DNA of 64,000 nucleotides from Limnohabitans sp. 2KL-1. Its GTDB lineage: Bacteria > Pseudomonadota > Gammaproteobacteria > Burkholderiales > Burkholderiaceae_C. Positions 29,022 to 37,662 of the stretch are shown in pieces. Made by a program: the position numbers and the translations under genes. Position 1 is the first letter of the stretch. Every line of letters starts with the position of its first letter. The notes under the pieces were generated by a model that saw nothing but the letters and a program-made list of their open reading frames with translations, searched no databases and was not told the origin of the DNA. The stretch lies in the NCBI RefSeq assembly GCF_003063435.1, contig NZ_NESL01000008.1, positions 1 to 64,000 on the forward strand. The letters are read 5' to 3'.

Positions 29022-31046
29022 TCACCGACCCCGCAAAAACAGCGCATCCAGATCCCGCATCGTCATCTGACGCCAGGTGGGGCGGCCGTGGTTGCACTGG
29101 TCGGAGCGTTCGGTTTCTTCCATCTGGCGCAGCAATCCGTTCATTTCATCGAGCGTCAGGCGGCGGTTGGCGCGTACGGCGCCGTGGCAGGCCATGGTCG
29201 CCAGGATCTCGTTTTGGGCGCGTTGCACCACGGTGCTGGCGTCGTGCTGGGCCAGCTCGGCCAGCACGCTGCGGGCCAGCTCGACCGCATCGCCTTGCGC
29301 GAGGCTCGTGGGCACGGCGCGCACTGCCAGGGTTTTGGCCGACAGGGGCGAGATTTCCAGACCGAGTTGCTCCAGCGCCTCGGCGCAGGCCTCGGCCGTG
29401 GCCACTTCGGTGGGCGTGGCGGCAAAGGTGGCCGGTATCAGCAGCGGCTGGCTGGCGATGCGCGGGCCGTCGCCGTCAGGGGTGTTGAGCTGGTTTTTCA
29501 GGCGCTCGTAGACGATGCGCTCGTGCGCGGCGTGCATGTCCACCACCACCAGGCCTTGCTTGTTTTCGGCCAGGATGTAGACGCCGTGCAGTTGGGCCAC
29601 GGCGCGGCCTAATGGCCAGTCACCTTCGGGAAGAGGGGCAACAGGGGGGCTTGCATTTGTGTGGGAGCGAGCCCCTGCTCGCGAATCCCCTTCGGCCGCA
29701 GGGGCAGCCTCCCACATTCCTGCAGCCTCTGCGGCGTGCGCAGCGGCTTGCTCCCCACCTTTTTCATAGGGGTTTCCGTCTGACCTGTAATCTGCTGCTG
29801 GCTGCCACAGCGCCTTCAGGTCGGCCATGGCTTGCTCGCCATCGACCCGAGAACGCAAAAAATCCGCCGGTTTGTAGGCCGGGGCGTTGAAGCTGGACGG
29901 GGCAGGGCGTTCAAAGGCCATGCCGCCTTGTTGCCAGCTGGCCGATTCGGGCAGGGCCTTTGCGACTGGTGCTTTCAGGTCAAAGTCGCTGGCGCTGCTG
30001 CCCGCTTCTTCGCTCAGGTTTTGCGAGCGTGGGGCAGCCAGTGCGTTTTCCAGCGCATGGCGCACGGCCTGGTGCACGGCGCGGCTGTCCCGAAATCGCA
30101 CCTCAATTTTGGTTGGGTGCACGTTCACATCGACCAGCGTGGGGTCGATCTGCATGAACAGGGCGTAAGCCGGTTGCTTGTGACCGTGCAGCACGTCTTC
30201 GTAGGCGCTGCGCGCACCGTGCATGACCACTTTGTCGCGCACAAAACGGCCATTCACATAGGCAAACTGGTGGTCGGGGCGCGAGCGGGCGGCGTCGGGG
30301 AGCCCTGCGCGGCCGATGACCTTGAGCGGCCCGGCGTTGTACTCCACCGCAATGGACTGCGCCACGAACTCTTCGCCCAGCACATCGGCCAAGCGTTGCT
30401 CCAGGCCCGCTGCACCAGGGTGCACCCGCCACTGCTCGACCAGCTTGCCTTCGTGCCAGATGGCAAAGCCCACATCGGGGCGGGCCAGGGCGTGGCGGCG
30501 CACGGCCTCGATGCAGTGCGCCAACTCGGTGCTGTCGCTTTTCAAAAACTTGCGGCGGGCGGGGGTTGAGAAAAACAGCTCTTTGACTTCCACCGTGGTG
30601 CCCACGGCGCGGGCAGCGGGGCGGATCTCGCCCGTGCGGCCGTCCAGGGCAAAGGCGGTGGGCTGGCCGTCCATGCGCGAGAGCAGGGTGAGTTCGGACA
30701 CCGAGTTGATGGCTGCCAGCGCCTCACCCCGAAAGCCCATGGTCATCACAGATTCCAGCTCGTCGAGGTTGCCGATTTTGCTGGTGGCGTGGCGTTTGAG
30801 GGCTGTGGCCAGCTCGTCCGGGGCGATGCCGCCGCCGTCGTCTTCCACCGAAATCAGCCGGGTGCCTCCACCCATCAGACGCAGCGTGATGGTTTGTGCA
30901 CCGGCGTCCATGGCGTTGTCCACCAGCTCGCGCACGACCGAGGCAGGGCGTTCGACCACCTCGCCTGCAGCGATCTGGCTGATCAGTTCATCGGGGAGTT
31001 CGCGAATGGGTCGGCGCGCGGGGGCCGGGGTCTGTTGGGAAGTCAC
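29022..31046 (-). CDS. mutL: DNA mismatch repair protein MutL
   Basis: The 674-residue protein links MutS recognition to strand removal. The N-terminal GHKL ATPase has IAAGEVVERPASVVRELVDN, DDGGGI and MGFRGEALAAI. The C-terminal dimer domain begins near residue 470 and contains DMHAAHERIVYE, which fits the DQHAxxExxxxE endonuclease motif, and ACHGAVRA. This predicts a nicking MutL, unlike the E. coli protein. Residues 444-462 ([19 protein letters not shown]) in the linker are translated from an inserted repeat pair (29660-29716). It is transcribed toward the MFS gene and miaA. Confidence 0.96.
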   Translation of the reverse strand: MTSQQTPAPARRPIRELPDELISQIAAGEVVERPASVVRELVDNAMDAGAQTITLRLMGGGTRLISVEDDGGGIAPDELATALKRHATSKIGNLDELESVMTMGFRGEALAAINSVSELTLLSRMDGQPTAFALDGRTGEIRPAARAVGTTVEVKELFFSTPARRKFLKSDSTELAHCIEAVRRHALARPDVGFAIWHEGKLVEQWRVHPGAAGLEQRLADVLGEEFVAQSIAVEYNAGPLKVIGRAGLPDAARSRPDHQFAYVNGRFVRDKVVMHGARSAYEDVLHGHKQPAYALFMQIDPTLVDVNVHPTKIEVRFRDSRAVHQAVRHALENALAAPRSQNLSEEAGSSASDFDLKAPVAKALPESASWQQGGMAFERPAPSSFNAPAYKPADFLRSRVDGEQAMADLKALWQPAADYRSDGNPYEKGGEQAAAHAAEAAGMWEAAPAAEGDSRAGARSHTNASPPVAPLPEGDWPLGRAVAQLHGVYILAENKQGLVVVDMHAAHERIVYERLKNQLNTPDGDGPRIASQPLLIPATFAATPTEVATAEACAEALEQLGLEISPLSAKTLAVRAVPTSLAQGDAVELARSVLAELAQHDASTVVQRAQNEILATMACHGAVRANRRLTLDEMNGLLRQMEETERSDQCNHGRPTWRQMTMRDLDALFLRGR
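29660..29716. repeat. BIME/REP pair (type A) inside mutL coding sequence
   Basis: TGTGGGAGCGAGCCCCTGCT starts one palindromic unit and GCAGGGGCAGCCTCCCACA ends the second, in opposite orientation. Near-identical pairs occur in intergenic DNA at 45105-45226 and 53678-53752. Here the pair keeps the reading frame and encodes part of the MutL linker, between the ATPase and dimerisation domains, where extra sequence is tolerated. Confidence 0.85.
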
Positions 31047-31077
31047 CGCCTGATTTTAGGGGCTTGCGGCAGGTCTA

Positions 31078-31116
31078 TTTGTTTGTGGAAGGCCGTCCTT
31101 GCGGCCGAATGCCTGC
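31078..31116. repeat. Degenerate type A REP half-unit
   Basis: GTTTGTGGAAGGCCGTCC followed by TTGCGGCCGAATGCCTGCGG resembles the GTGGGAGGCCGCCCTTGCGG unit at 45105 with several changes. It occupies the 85-bp gap between the divergent mutL and dedA genes. No inverted partner is evident. Confidence 0.5.
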
Positions 31117-31131
31117 GGGGATAATCGGTGC

Positions 31132-31770
31132 ATGGACATCTTGCTGCAACTCGTCGATTTCATCCTCCATGTGGACCGTTACCTGGAGGCCTTTGTGGGT
31201 CAATATGGGGCTTGGGTTTATGCCTTGTTGTTCCTCATCATCTTTGTGGAAACCGGCGTCGTGGTCATGCCGTTTTTGCCGGGCGACTCGCTGCTGTTCA
31301 TCGTGGGGGCCATGTGCGGTGCGGGTTTGATGAGCCTGCCGCTGGTCATGGGCTTGCTGTTGGCGGCGGCCATTTTGGGCGACCAGACCAATTACACGAT
31401 CGGGCGTTACTTTGGCCCTCGGGTGTTCCAGTGGGAAGACTCCCGCTTTTTCAGCCGCAAAGGCTTCGACCAGGCCCACGCGTTTTATGAAAAGTACGGC
31501 GGCATCACCATCATCCTGGCCCGCTTCATGCCGTTCATCCGCACCTTTGTGCCGTTTGTGGCGGGCGTCGCCGAGATGACGCGCAGCAAATTCACCTTGT
31601 TCAATGTGGTGGGCGGGGCCATTTGGGTGGTCGGGCTGACGCTGGCGGGTTATTTGTTTGGCAATTTGCCCTTTGTGCAAACGCACCTGTCCAAAATCAT
31701 CTGGGCCTTGATTTTTGTGCCGGGGCTGATCGCTTTGTTGGGGGCCTGGAAGGCACGTCGGGCCAGCTGA
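31132..31770 (+). CDS. DedA family membrane protein
   Basis: A 212-residue polytopic protein of the DedA/VTT superfamily, now regarded as transporters or flippases for undecaprenyl phosphate and phospholipids. It has the acidic re-entrant loop IFVETGVVVMPFLPGDSLLF and the Arg-containing motif ARFMPFIRTFVPFVAGVAEM. Five or six hydrophobic segments cover the protein. The start at 31132 is preceded by ATAATCGGTGC and no clear ribosome site, so the leader may be very short. Convergent with the fructokinase gene, with REP-like palindromes between. Confidence 0.9.
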   Translation: MDILLQLVDFILHVDRYLEAFVGQYGAWVYALLFLIIFVETGVVVMPFLPGDSLLFIVGAMCGAGLMSLPLVMGLLLAAAILGDQTNYTIGRYFGPRVFQWEDSRFFSRKGFDQAHAFYEKYGGITIILARFMPFIRTFVPFVAGVAEMTRSKFTLFNVVGGAIWVVGLTLAGYLFGNLPFVQTHLSKIIWALIFVPGLIALLGAWKARRAS

Positions 31771-31843
31771 TTGGCCTCTGGTTCATGGGCGATCCAGTCT
31801 GTGCCGAGGATTATTCAGTTTGCCGTTGGGTATTCAGTCTGTT

Positions 31844-31915
31844 GTAGGAGCCAGCCCTGCTGGCGATAGATGCCCCATAAAGTTCAGCCATCGCTTGCAG
31901 GCAAGCGCCTACAGA
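31844..31915. repeat. REP-like palindrome pair, type B
   Basis: TGTAGGAGCCAGCCCTGCTG and, inverted, GCAGGCAAGCGCCTACA enclose about 30 nt. The outer ends TGTAGG/CCTACA match and each half is itself palindromic (CCAGCCCTGCTGG; CGCTTGCAGGCAAGCG). It lies between the convergent dedA and fructokinase genes. The rest of 31771-32000 holds no gene. Confidence 0.65.
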
Positions 31916-32000
31916 CCCCCGCGACCCTGAGCCCTGTTCGCGCTGATAAGACGATCTGACTTTGCAGGCCCTTGGCCAGAGCGCCATTTGTCCACTAAAT

Positions 32001-32933
32001 TCAAAACGCCAGCACTTCTGTTCGCGTCGGCGGCTGGCACCCATGGCGGGAGCAGTTGATGGCAGCGGCTTTCATGGACAAATCGAGTGTGCTGGCCACG
32101 CGCCCAGCGGCACCCTCAGGCTGCAGAGCCCAGTCGGCCAGGGTGTTGCCCCAGAAGGTGTCGCCTGCGCCCACGGTGTCGGCCACGGTGATGCGGGGCA
32201 CGGGCAGGCTGTGGGTCTGGCCTTCAATGTCCAGATGAGCGCCTTCGCCACCAAAGGTCAGGGCCACGCGGTGCAATGCATCCGGTGCCACACCCGCACG
32301 CAATTCGTGCACCAGACGTGCAGATTCACCGATACCGACATTCGCAAAACCCATGGTTTCCAGGTCTTCGTCGCTGGCTTTGAGCCAGTCGGTCAGGGCG
32401 ATCACTTCGTGCAGGGCCTGCACATACGCGGTCAGGTCATGCGCCACTTTGGGCCGCAGGTTGATGTCCACGCTGAGGGTCCAGCCCATCTCGCGTGCCG
32501 CCTTCAAAATGGCCACGACTTTGTGGTGTTCCGGCGGGATCAGCAACAAGGAGCCGGTGTGCAGGATGCCCGGCGTTTTTTGCTGGCGCAGCAAAGCCAC
32601 GATGCCGTCCACGGTGTAGTCGCGGTCGGCAATGCCTTCACGGTAAAACCCGTAGCTCGGTTGACCGTTCGTGACCTGCACCACCGCCAGTGAGGTGGGC
32701 AGGCGGCTGGTGCCGCCTGGCAGCTGTACGCCGTCACGCTGCAGCAGCTGCGCCATGCCCTGGCCGAACAAGTCGTTGGACAAGGGGTTGAGGTAAGCCA
32801 CGCTGGCCCCTCGCAGCGCGGCGGCACGGGCCATGTTGAAAGGGCTGCCGCCCATGAAGGGACGCAATTGACCATCGGGCTGGGCGATGCAGTCCATCAG
32901 GGCTTCGCCCAACACAAAAATCGGAGTGGTCAT
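32001..32933 (-). CDS. PfkB-family fructokinase
   Basis: A 310-residue ribokinase/PfkB-fold sugar kinase. N-terminal GEALMDCIAQPDG and GGSPFNMARAAALRGASVAY form the sugar-binding signature; C-terminal DTVGAGDTFWGNTLADWAL supplies the catalytic Asp and anion hole. Fructokinase is favoured by the GEALMD/GGSPFN form, giving fructose 6-phosphate in the cytosol. The start ATG at 32933 is chosen at the TTPIFVLGE family start; the frame extends further upstream without homology. It is the last gene of the minus-strand sugar transporter operon. Confidence 0.85.
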   Translation of the reverse strand: MTTPIFVLGEALMDCIAQPDGQLRPFMGGSPFNMARAAALRGASVAYLNPLSNDLFGQGMAQLLQRDGVQLPGGTSRLPTSLAVVQVTNGQPSYGFYREGIADRDYTVDGIVALLRQQKTPGILHTGSLLLIPPEHHKVVAILKAAREMGWTLSVDINLRPKVAHDLTAYVQALHEVIALTDWLKASDEDLETMGFANVGIGESARLVHELRAGVAPDALHRVALTFGGEGAHLDIEGQTHSLPVPRITVADTVGAGDTFWGNTLADWALQPEGAAGRVASTLDLSMKAAAINCSRHGCQPPTRTEVLAF

Positions 32934-33024
32934 GGCAATCAAAGGCTTGTGCAAAGGCTTGTGGTAGGGCCTGCGCGAGTCAGGCCCCAAGGTTGAGGGT
33001 GGGTGATTCGGGTGGAGCTTGGGC

Positions 33025-33969
33025 TTATTTCTTGAGCAGGTGCTTGCGGCGCACCACGTCGATCCACACGGCCACAATCACCACCGCGCCAATCGCCATC
33101 ATTTGCTTGAACTGCGAGACTTCCATCAGGTTCATGCCGTTGCGGATCATGGTGATCAGCACCGCGCCCAGCAAACTGCCCCAGATGCTGCCGCGCCCGC
33201 CAAAGAGCGAGGTGCCGCCCAGAATGACCGCCGCAATCGCGTCCAGCTCGAACATCTGCGCCATCTTGCCGCTCGACGAGTCCATGCGGGCCATCAGCAC
33301 GATGGCCGCCAGCGCGCAGCACAGGCCCGAGATGACGTACACCCCCAATTTGTACCAGCGGATGTTGATGCCCACTTGGCGGGCCCCCATTTCGTTGGAG
33401 CCCATGGCGTACACATAACGGCCGATTTTGGTGCTCGACAAAATGAACGCCATCACGACAAAAAAGACACCGGTGATCAGCGTGGGCATGGGCACGCCCA
33501 ACACATCGCCGTAACCAATGAAGGGCAGGGGGTCGGGCAAGCCCGCGTTGTCAAAACCACCTGTCAGGTCAAACGCCAGACCACGCCACAGCGTGAGACC
33601 CCCCAGCGTAACGATGAAAGCCGGAATGCCGACAAATGCCACCAAGTAGCCGTTGAACACGCCCACCGCTGCGCCAATGGCCAGCGCCACGAGCATGGCC
33701 AGGTAGGGGTCTATGCCCATTTTGATCATCATGTGACCGGCCACGGCACCGGCCAGCGCGGTCAGTGCACCCACGGCCAGATCGACGCCACCGGTCAGGA
33801 TCACAAAGGTTTGTCCACCCGCGAGCAAGGCGATCACCGAGGCCTGCACCAGGATGTTGGACAGGTTGCCGGTGGTCAGGAAGTAGGGCGAGGCAAAGGT
33901 GAGCAAAACGCCCAGCACGATGACCGCCACCAGGGCGCCATACCACTCTTGTCGGGTGATGGATTTCAT
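33025..33969 (-). CDS. Sugar ABC transporter permease (RbsC/FrcC-like)
   Basis: A 314-residue inner-membrane permease of the ribose/fructose (CUT2) type with about ten hydrophobic segments. LAVGALTALAGAVAGHMM, GVFNGYLVAFVGIPAFIVTLGG and GTSLFGGRGSIWGSLLGAVL are the family landmarks, including the EAA-like coupling region. CUT2 permeases pair with one binding protein and an ATPase; both are encoded alongside, the ATPase on the opposite strand. Fructose is the most likely substrate given the kinase. Confidence 0.88.
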   Translation of the reverse strand: MKSITRQEWYGALVAVIVLGVLLTFASPYFLTTGNLSNILVQASVIALLAGGQTFVILTGGVDLAVGALTALAGAVAGHMMIKMGIDPYLAMLVALAIGAAVGVFNGYLVAFVGIPAFIVTLGGLTLWRGLAFDLTGGFDNAGLPDPLPFIGYGDVLGVPMPTLITGVFFVVMAFILSSTKIGRYVYAMGSNEMGARQVGINIRWYKLGVYVISGLCCALAAIVLMARMDSSSGKMAQMFELDAIAAVILGGTSLFGGRGSIWGSLLGAVLITMIRNGMNLMEVSQFKQMMAIGAVVIVAVWIDVVRRKHLLKK

Positions 33970-34039
33970 AAATTTCTCAGTATTGCAAAAAGATAAGCCC
34001 GGACCTGCAGGTCCGGGCGGGCCCTATCGAGGCCTTGAC

Positions 34040-35005
34040 TTACTTGGCCTTGACCTTCATGAACTGGCCCACGCCGGAGTCGGCGGCGAACTTGTCCACG
34101 TTGGCAGGCAGCACCAGGAAGGAGCCGGTGTCGATGCGAGCTTCGACCTTTTTGCCTTGCGCAGCGGCAATGGCGGTTTCCACGCCCACTTGACCGATTT
34201 TGGCCAGCATTTGTGCGGCGTTGGCTTGTTGCCAGCCTTGCTTCATCATGTCCAGGCCACCAGGGGAGCCGTCAAAGCCAGCGATTTTCACGTCGCCGGG
34301 CTTTTTGCCAGCGGCCATCAATGCGGCTTTGGCACCCAAAGCACCGCCATCCCATGCGCAGGCGATCACCTTGGCATTGGGGTTGGCGCGCAAAGCAGCT
34401 TCCACACCGTTTTGGGCCATGGTCTGGTCCCAAGTGGTGGCGACTTCGACGATCTTCACGTTCTTGCGGCCAGCGTTCAGGGCGTCCACAAAGCCTTTCT
34501 TGCGCTCTTGGCCAGTCGACTGACCTTGGTCGCCCGTCACATAAATCACGGTGTCACCGTCTTTGATCTCACCTGCAGCCCATTTGCCTTGCACGTTGGC
34601 GGCTTTGATGTTGTCGGTGGCGACGTACGAAGTGATCTTGGAGCCGGTGATGCCGGTGTCCACAGCGACCACAGCGATGCCAGCGGCCAGGGCCTTGTTG
34701 ATGGCGGGGGCGATGCCGGCCGAGTCCACGGGGGCGATGGCAATCGCATTGACTTTGCGGGTGATCATGTCTTCCACGATGGCCAGCTGGCGAGACAGCT
34801 CGCCTTTGTCGGCGGCCAATTCGATGAACTTCACGCCCTTGGCCTGACCGGCTTTCTTGGCACCGCCGTTGATCAGGGTCCAGCCTTCGTTGGTGTTGCC
34901 GTTGGTGATGTAAGCCACGGTCAAGTCTGCGGCCATGGCCGAGGTGAACAGGGTGGCCGCTGCTGCAGCGATGGCCAGGCGGCCGAATGTGCGTTTCGTG
35001 ATCAT
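34040..35005 (-). CDS. Sugar ABC transporter substrate-binding protein (FrcB-like)
   Basis: The 321-residue periplasmic binding protein of the RbsB/FrcB class (Peripla_BP_4). Start 35005 follows GGAGATAAGACCC and gives a clean signal peptide (MITKRTFGRLAIAAAAATLF, cleavage after SAMA). Domain landmarks: TNEGWTLINGGAKKAGQAKG, the hinge segment VAVDTGITGSKITSYVATDN and DPGFDGSPGG-like AGFDGSPGGLDMMKQGW. It is the first gene of the minus-strand operon, facing the ATPase gene across an AT-rich divergent control region. Confidence 0.9.
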   Translation of the reverse strand: MITKRTFGRLAIAAAAATLFTSAMAADLTVAYITNGNTNEGWTLINGGAKKAGQAKGVKFIELAADKGELSRQLAIVEDMITRKVNAIAIAPVDSAGIAPAINKALAAGIAVVAVDTGITGSKITSYVATDNIKAANVQGKWAAGEIKDGDTVIYVTGDQGQSTGQERKKGFVDALNAGRKNVKIVEVATTWDQTMAQNGVEAALRANPNAKVIACAWDGGALGAKAALMAAGKKPGDVKIAGFDGSPGGLDMMKQGWQQANAAQMLAKIGQVGVETAIAAAQGKKVEARIDTGSFLVLPANVDKFAADSGVGQFMKVKAK

Positions 35006-35099
35006 GGGTCTTATCTCCGTTGTTGAGGGTGGTCGCTCGGTCAGGGCATGGCTTTCAAGCGCCCTTTCTCTGACCGCGAACGGATTAGAAACGGAAAAC

Positions 35100-35121
35100 A
35101 CTACTAAGTAAACCTAGTAGT
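35100..35121. promoter_or_regulatory. Candidate operator in the divergent sugar-transport promoter
   Basis: ACTACTA at 35100-35106 and TAGTAGT at 35115-35121 form a perfect 7-bp inverted repeat with an 8-bp spacer; AGTAAAC/GTTTTACT adds a second near-palindrome over the same site. It lies in the only AT-rich patch between the binding-protein and ATPase genes. The nearby ROK-type regulator is the obvious candidate to bind it; this is inferred. Confidence 0.5.
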
Positions 35122-35185
35122 TTTACTAATGCAAGAAATTGACAAATACGCGATGCTTGAGCCCATTCCATGTGAAAGAGTTGCC

Positions 35186-35983
35186 ATGTCGTCTTCCAAA
35201 CCTGTCCTTGAAATCCAACAATTGACCAAGCATTACGGCGGCGTCAAAGCCCTGACCGATGCGCAATTTCGCCTGTTGCCCGGCGAGCATGCCGCCATCG
35301 TGGGCGACAACGGCGCGGGCAAAAGCACCTTTGTGCGCCTGATCACCGGGGCCGAGCAGCCCAATTCGGGCGACATCCTGCTGGATGGCCAAAAGGTCCA
35401 TTTCGAGTCGCCGCTGAACGCCCGCGAGCAGGGCATCGAGACCGTGTACCAGACGCTGGCGCTGGCCGAAGACCTGGATGTGCCTGCCAACATCTTCTTG
35501 GGCCGCGAGATCACGCGCCTGAATTTGGGCCCGCTGTCCATCCTCAACCACAAGGCCATGCGCGACAAATCGGCCAGCATGCTGTCGACCACGGGCGTGA
35601 AGATCCAGGACATGTCCGAGAGCCTGCGCGGCATGTCGGGCGGTCAGCGCCAGTGCGTGGCCATTGCCCGCGCTGCCGGGTTTGCCAAAAAACTCATCAT
35701 CCTGGACGAGCCCACGGCCGCTTTGGGCGTGCAAGAAACAGCCCGCGTCGAAGAAATCATCAAGGGTTTGAAGCAGCAGGGGATTCCGCTGATCATCATC
35801 AGTCACAACCTGCGCCAGGTGTTTGATCTGGTGGACCGCATCTGGGTGTTCCGCCAAGGCCGCATCATTTGCAGCCGCCTGACCCGCGAAACCAGCCCTG
35901 AGCAAATCGTGGGCCTGATCACCGGGGCCATTGACCCGGCCAGCCTGCCTTCCTCTGAAGTTCAAGAGGCCGCCACATGCTGA
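35186..35983 (+). CDS. Sugar ABC transporter ATP-binding protein (FrcA-like)
   Basis: A 265-residue single-domain ATPase: Walker A GDNGAGKST, Q-loop in VYQTLAL, signature RGMSGGQRQCVAIARA (MSGGQ instead of LSGGQ), Walker B KLIILDEP, and H-loop IIISHN. Most CUT2 ATPases are tandem double-domain proteins; a single-domain form is typical of the fructose FrcA type, which supports a fructose-like transporter. Start 35186 is used because AAAGAG precedes it; two in-frame Met codons upstream (35129, 35153) cannot be excluded. The stop overlaps the RbsD/FucU gene. Confidence 0.85.
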   Translation: MSSSKPVLEIQQLTKHYGGVKALTDAQFRLLPGEHAAIVGDNGAGKSTFVRLITGAEQPNSGDILLDGQKVHFESPLNAREQGIETVYQTLALAEDLDVPANIFLGREITRLNLGPLSILNHKAMRDKSASMLSTTGVKIQDMSESLRGMSGGQRQCVAIARAAGFAKKLIILDEPTAALGVQETARVEEIIKGLKQQGIPLIIISHNLRQVFDLVDRIWVFRQGRIICSRLTRETSPEQIVGLITGAIDPASLPSSEVQEAATC

Positions 35984-36417
35984 AAGGGATCGACCCGCTG
36001 CTGACGCCTGAGCTGCTGATGCACCTGTGCGCCATGGGCCACGGCGAATGGGTGGCCGTGGTGGACGCGAACTTCACGGCCGACTTTCTGAGCCAGGGCA
36101 AGCCGGTGGTGCGCCTGCCTGGCCACAGCTTGGAGCGGGTCAGCCGTGCCGTGCTGTCGGTGTTTCCGCTGGCCGTCGATGTGGCGCAGCCTGCCGCCTT
36201 CATGCGCGTGTGCCACAGTGCAGACGGTCACCGCACGGCGGCCCAGCAAGCGGTGGTCGATCTGGTGGTGGCCGAGGGTTTCAAGGCCGAGCAGGTCGAG
36301 TCGGTGGAGCGCTATGCGTTTTACGAGAAAATCAAAGGGGCCAGCCTGATCGTGCAAAGCGGCGAGGGCACGGCCTACGGCAACGCCCTGTTTTGCAAGG
36401 GCGTGATCCTGCTTTAA
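35977..36417 (+). CDS. RbsD/FucU family sugar mutarotase
   Basis: The 146-residue protein begins MLKGIDPLLTPELLMHLCAM and continues GHGEWVAVVDANFTAD, the RbsD/FucU active-site region (His near residue 22, Asp near 30); FYEKIKGASLIVQSGEGTAYGNA near the end gives the second substrate loop. These enzymes speed anomer interconversion of sugars on entry (ribose pyranase or fucose mutarotase). The sequence looks closer to FucU. It overlaps the ATPase gene and so belongs to the sugar cassette. Confidence 0.87.
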   Translation: MLKGIDPLLTPELLMHLCAMGHGEWVAVVDANFTADFLSQGKPVVRLPGHSLERVSRAVLSVFPLAVDVAQPAAFMRVCHSADGHRTAAQQAVVDLVVAEGFKAEQVESVERYAFYEKIKGASLIVQSGEGTAYGNALFCKGVILL

Positions 36418-36447
36418 CTTTTTGTCACCAATGCCTCTTAGGTTTCA

Positions 36448-37662
36448 ATGAACAGCGCCAACTCGACTTCCGCCATGCGTGGTTCCAACCACGTCGGGAT
36501 GCGCCAGTTCAACGAGCGCATTGTGTTGCAGGCCATCCGACACCACGGCGCCATCCCCAAGGCCGATCTGGCGCGCCTGACCCAGCTGTCCACCCAGACG
36601 GTGGCCATCATCGTGGGGCGCTTGCTGGATGACGGTTTGCTGGTCAAGCAAGACCGCGTGCGCGGCAAGATCGGTCAGCCCTCGGTGCCGCTGTCGCTCA
36701 ACCCGCAAGGCGCGTTCAGTGTGGGCATTCAGGTGGGGCGACGCAATCTGGAGTTGCTGGTGGCCGATTTCACGGGCAAACCCGTTGAGCGCGTTGAGGT
36801 GCTTTACGACTATCCCGACCCCGATCACCTTTTTGCCTCGATGGCGCAAGGGCTGCACACCCTGAAATCACGCATGGGCGATTTGTGGCCCCGCACCGTG
36901 GGCGTGGGCCTGACGGCCCCCTTGTCGCTGCACAAATGGGCCGACCTGCTGGGCGGGCAAGCGGCGCAAGCCCTGGCCCGCTGGGAACACATCGACCTGA
37001 CGGCCGAGGTGCAGCGCCTGACCGATTTGCCCGTGGTGTTTGCCAAAGACACCACCGCCGCCTGTGTGGCCGAGTTGCTGCAAGGCCATGGCCGCAGCGT
37101 GCGCAGCTTTTTGTACGTGTTTGTCGGCACTTTCATCGGTGGCGGTTTGGTGCTGTCGGGCCACATCATGAATGGCGAGCGTGGCAATGCCGGGGCGATT
37201 GGCTCCTTGCCGGTTGGCCTGGCGTCGCGTGGTTCCGGCATGCCGCCACAGTTGCTGCAAAAAGCCTCGGGCTGGCAGCTCGAACAAGCTTTGCTGGCCG
37301 CAGGGCAAGACCCCTTGCTGATCCACCAGCCTGCCATCATGGACGCGGCTTACACCGAATTCACCGCCCCGTGGATCGCGCAGGCCAGCCAGGCGCTGGC
37401 CATGACGGTGGCCAGCTCGGCCGCCTTGCTCGATCTGGACGCGGTGGTGATGGACGGCTCGCTGGGCGCGCCGCTCATGACCGCCCTGATGGCCGCCACG
37501 CAAGACGCGCTGGCCCAGTACCGCTTTGACGGCATGCACCAGCCGCAACTGCTGGCGGGCCAAGTGGGCGCGCATGCCCGCGCCTTGGGCGGGGCCTTGC
37601 TGCCGCTGCACAGCCAGTTTTTCCCCGACAAAGACATCTTCCTGAAACAGGACAACGCATGA
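36448..37662 (+). CDS. ROK-family transcriptional regulator
   Basis: A 404-residue NagC/XylR-type repressor. The N-terminal winged helix (residues ~20-80, FNERIVLQAIRHHGAIPKAD and LSTQTVAIIVGRLLDDGLLV) precedes a ROK sugar-kinase-like domain with the ATP-loop-like KDTTAACVAELLQGHG and GTFIGGGLVLSGHIMNGERG. The CxCGxxGCxE zinc motif that normally follows is missing: the chain reads GAIGSLPVGLASRGSG there. It probably senses a sugar and represses the adjoining transporter genes. It overlaps the transaldolase-like gene. Confidence 0.87.
   Translation: MNSANSTSAMRGSNHVGMRQFNERIVLQAIRHHGAIPKADLARLTQLSTQTVAIIVGRLLDDGLLVKQDRVRGKIGQPSVPLSLNPQGAFSVGIQVGRRNLELLVADFTGKPVERVEVLYDYPDPDHLFASMAQGLHTLKSRMGDLWPRTVGVGLTAPLSLHKWADLLGGQAAQALARWEHIDLTAEVQRLTDLPVVFAKDTTAACVAELLQGHGRSVRSFLYVFVGTFIGGGLVLSGHIMNGERGNAGAIGSLPVGLASRGSGMPPQLLQKASGWQLEQALLAAGQDPLLIHQPAIMDAAYTEFTAPWIAQASQALAMTVASSAALLDLDAVVMDGSLGAPLMTALMAATQDALAQYRFDGMHQPQLLAGQVGAHARALGGALLPLHSQFFPDKDIFLKQDNA

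Noticed and set aside
28687..29097. Peptides such as SYSLRSPNR and RFGERSEYE in open frames near the hairpins
   Set aside because: They are the translated hairpin loop in two orientations and occur at all three copies. Frames, starts and neighbours differ, so they are not genes.
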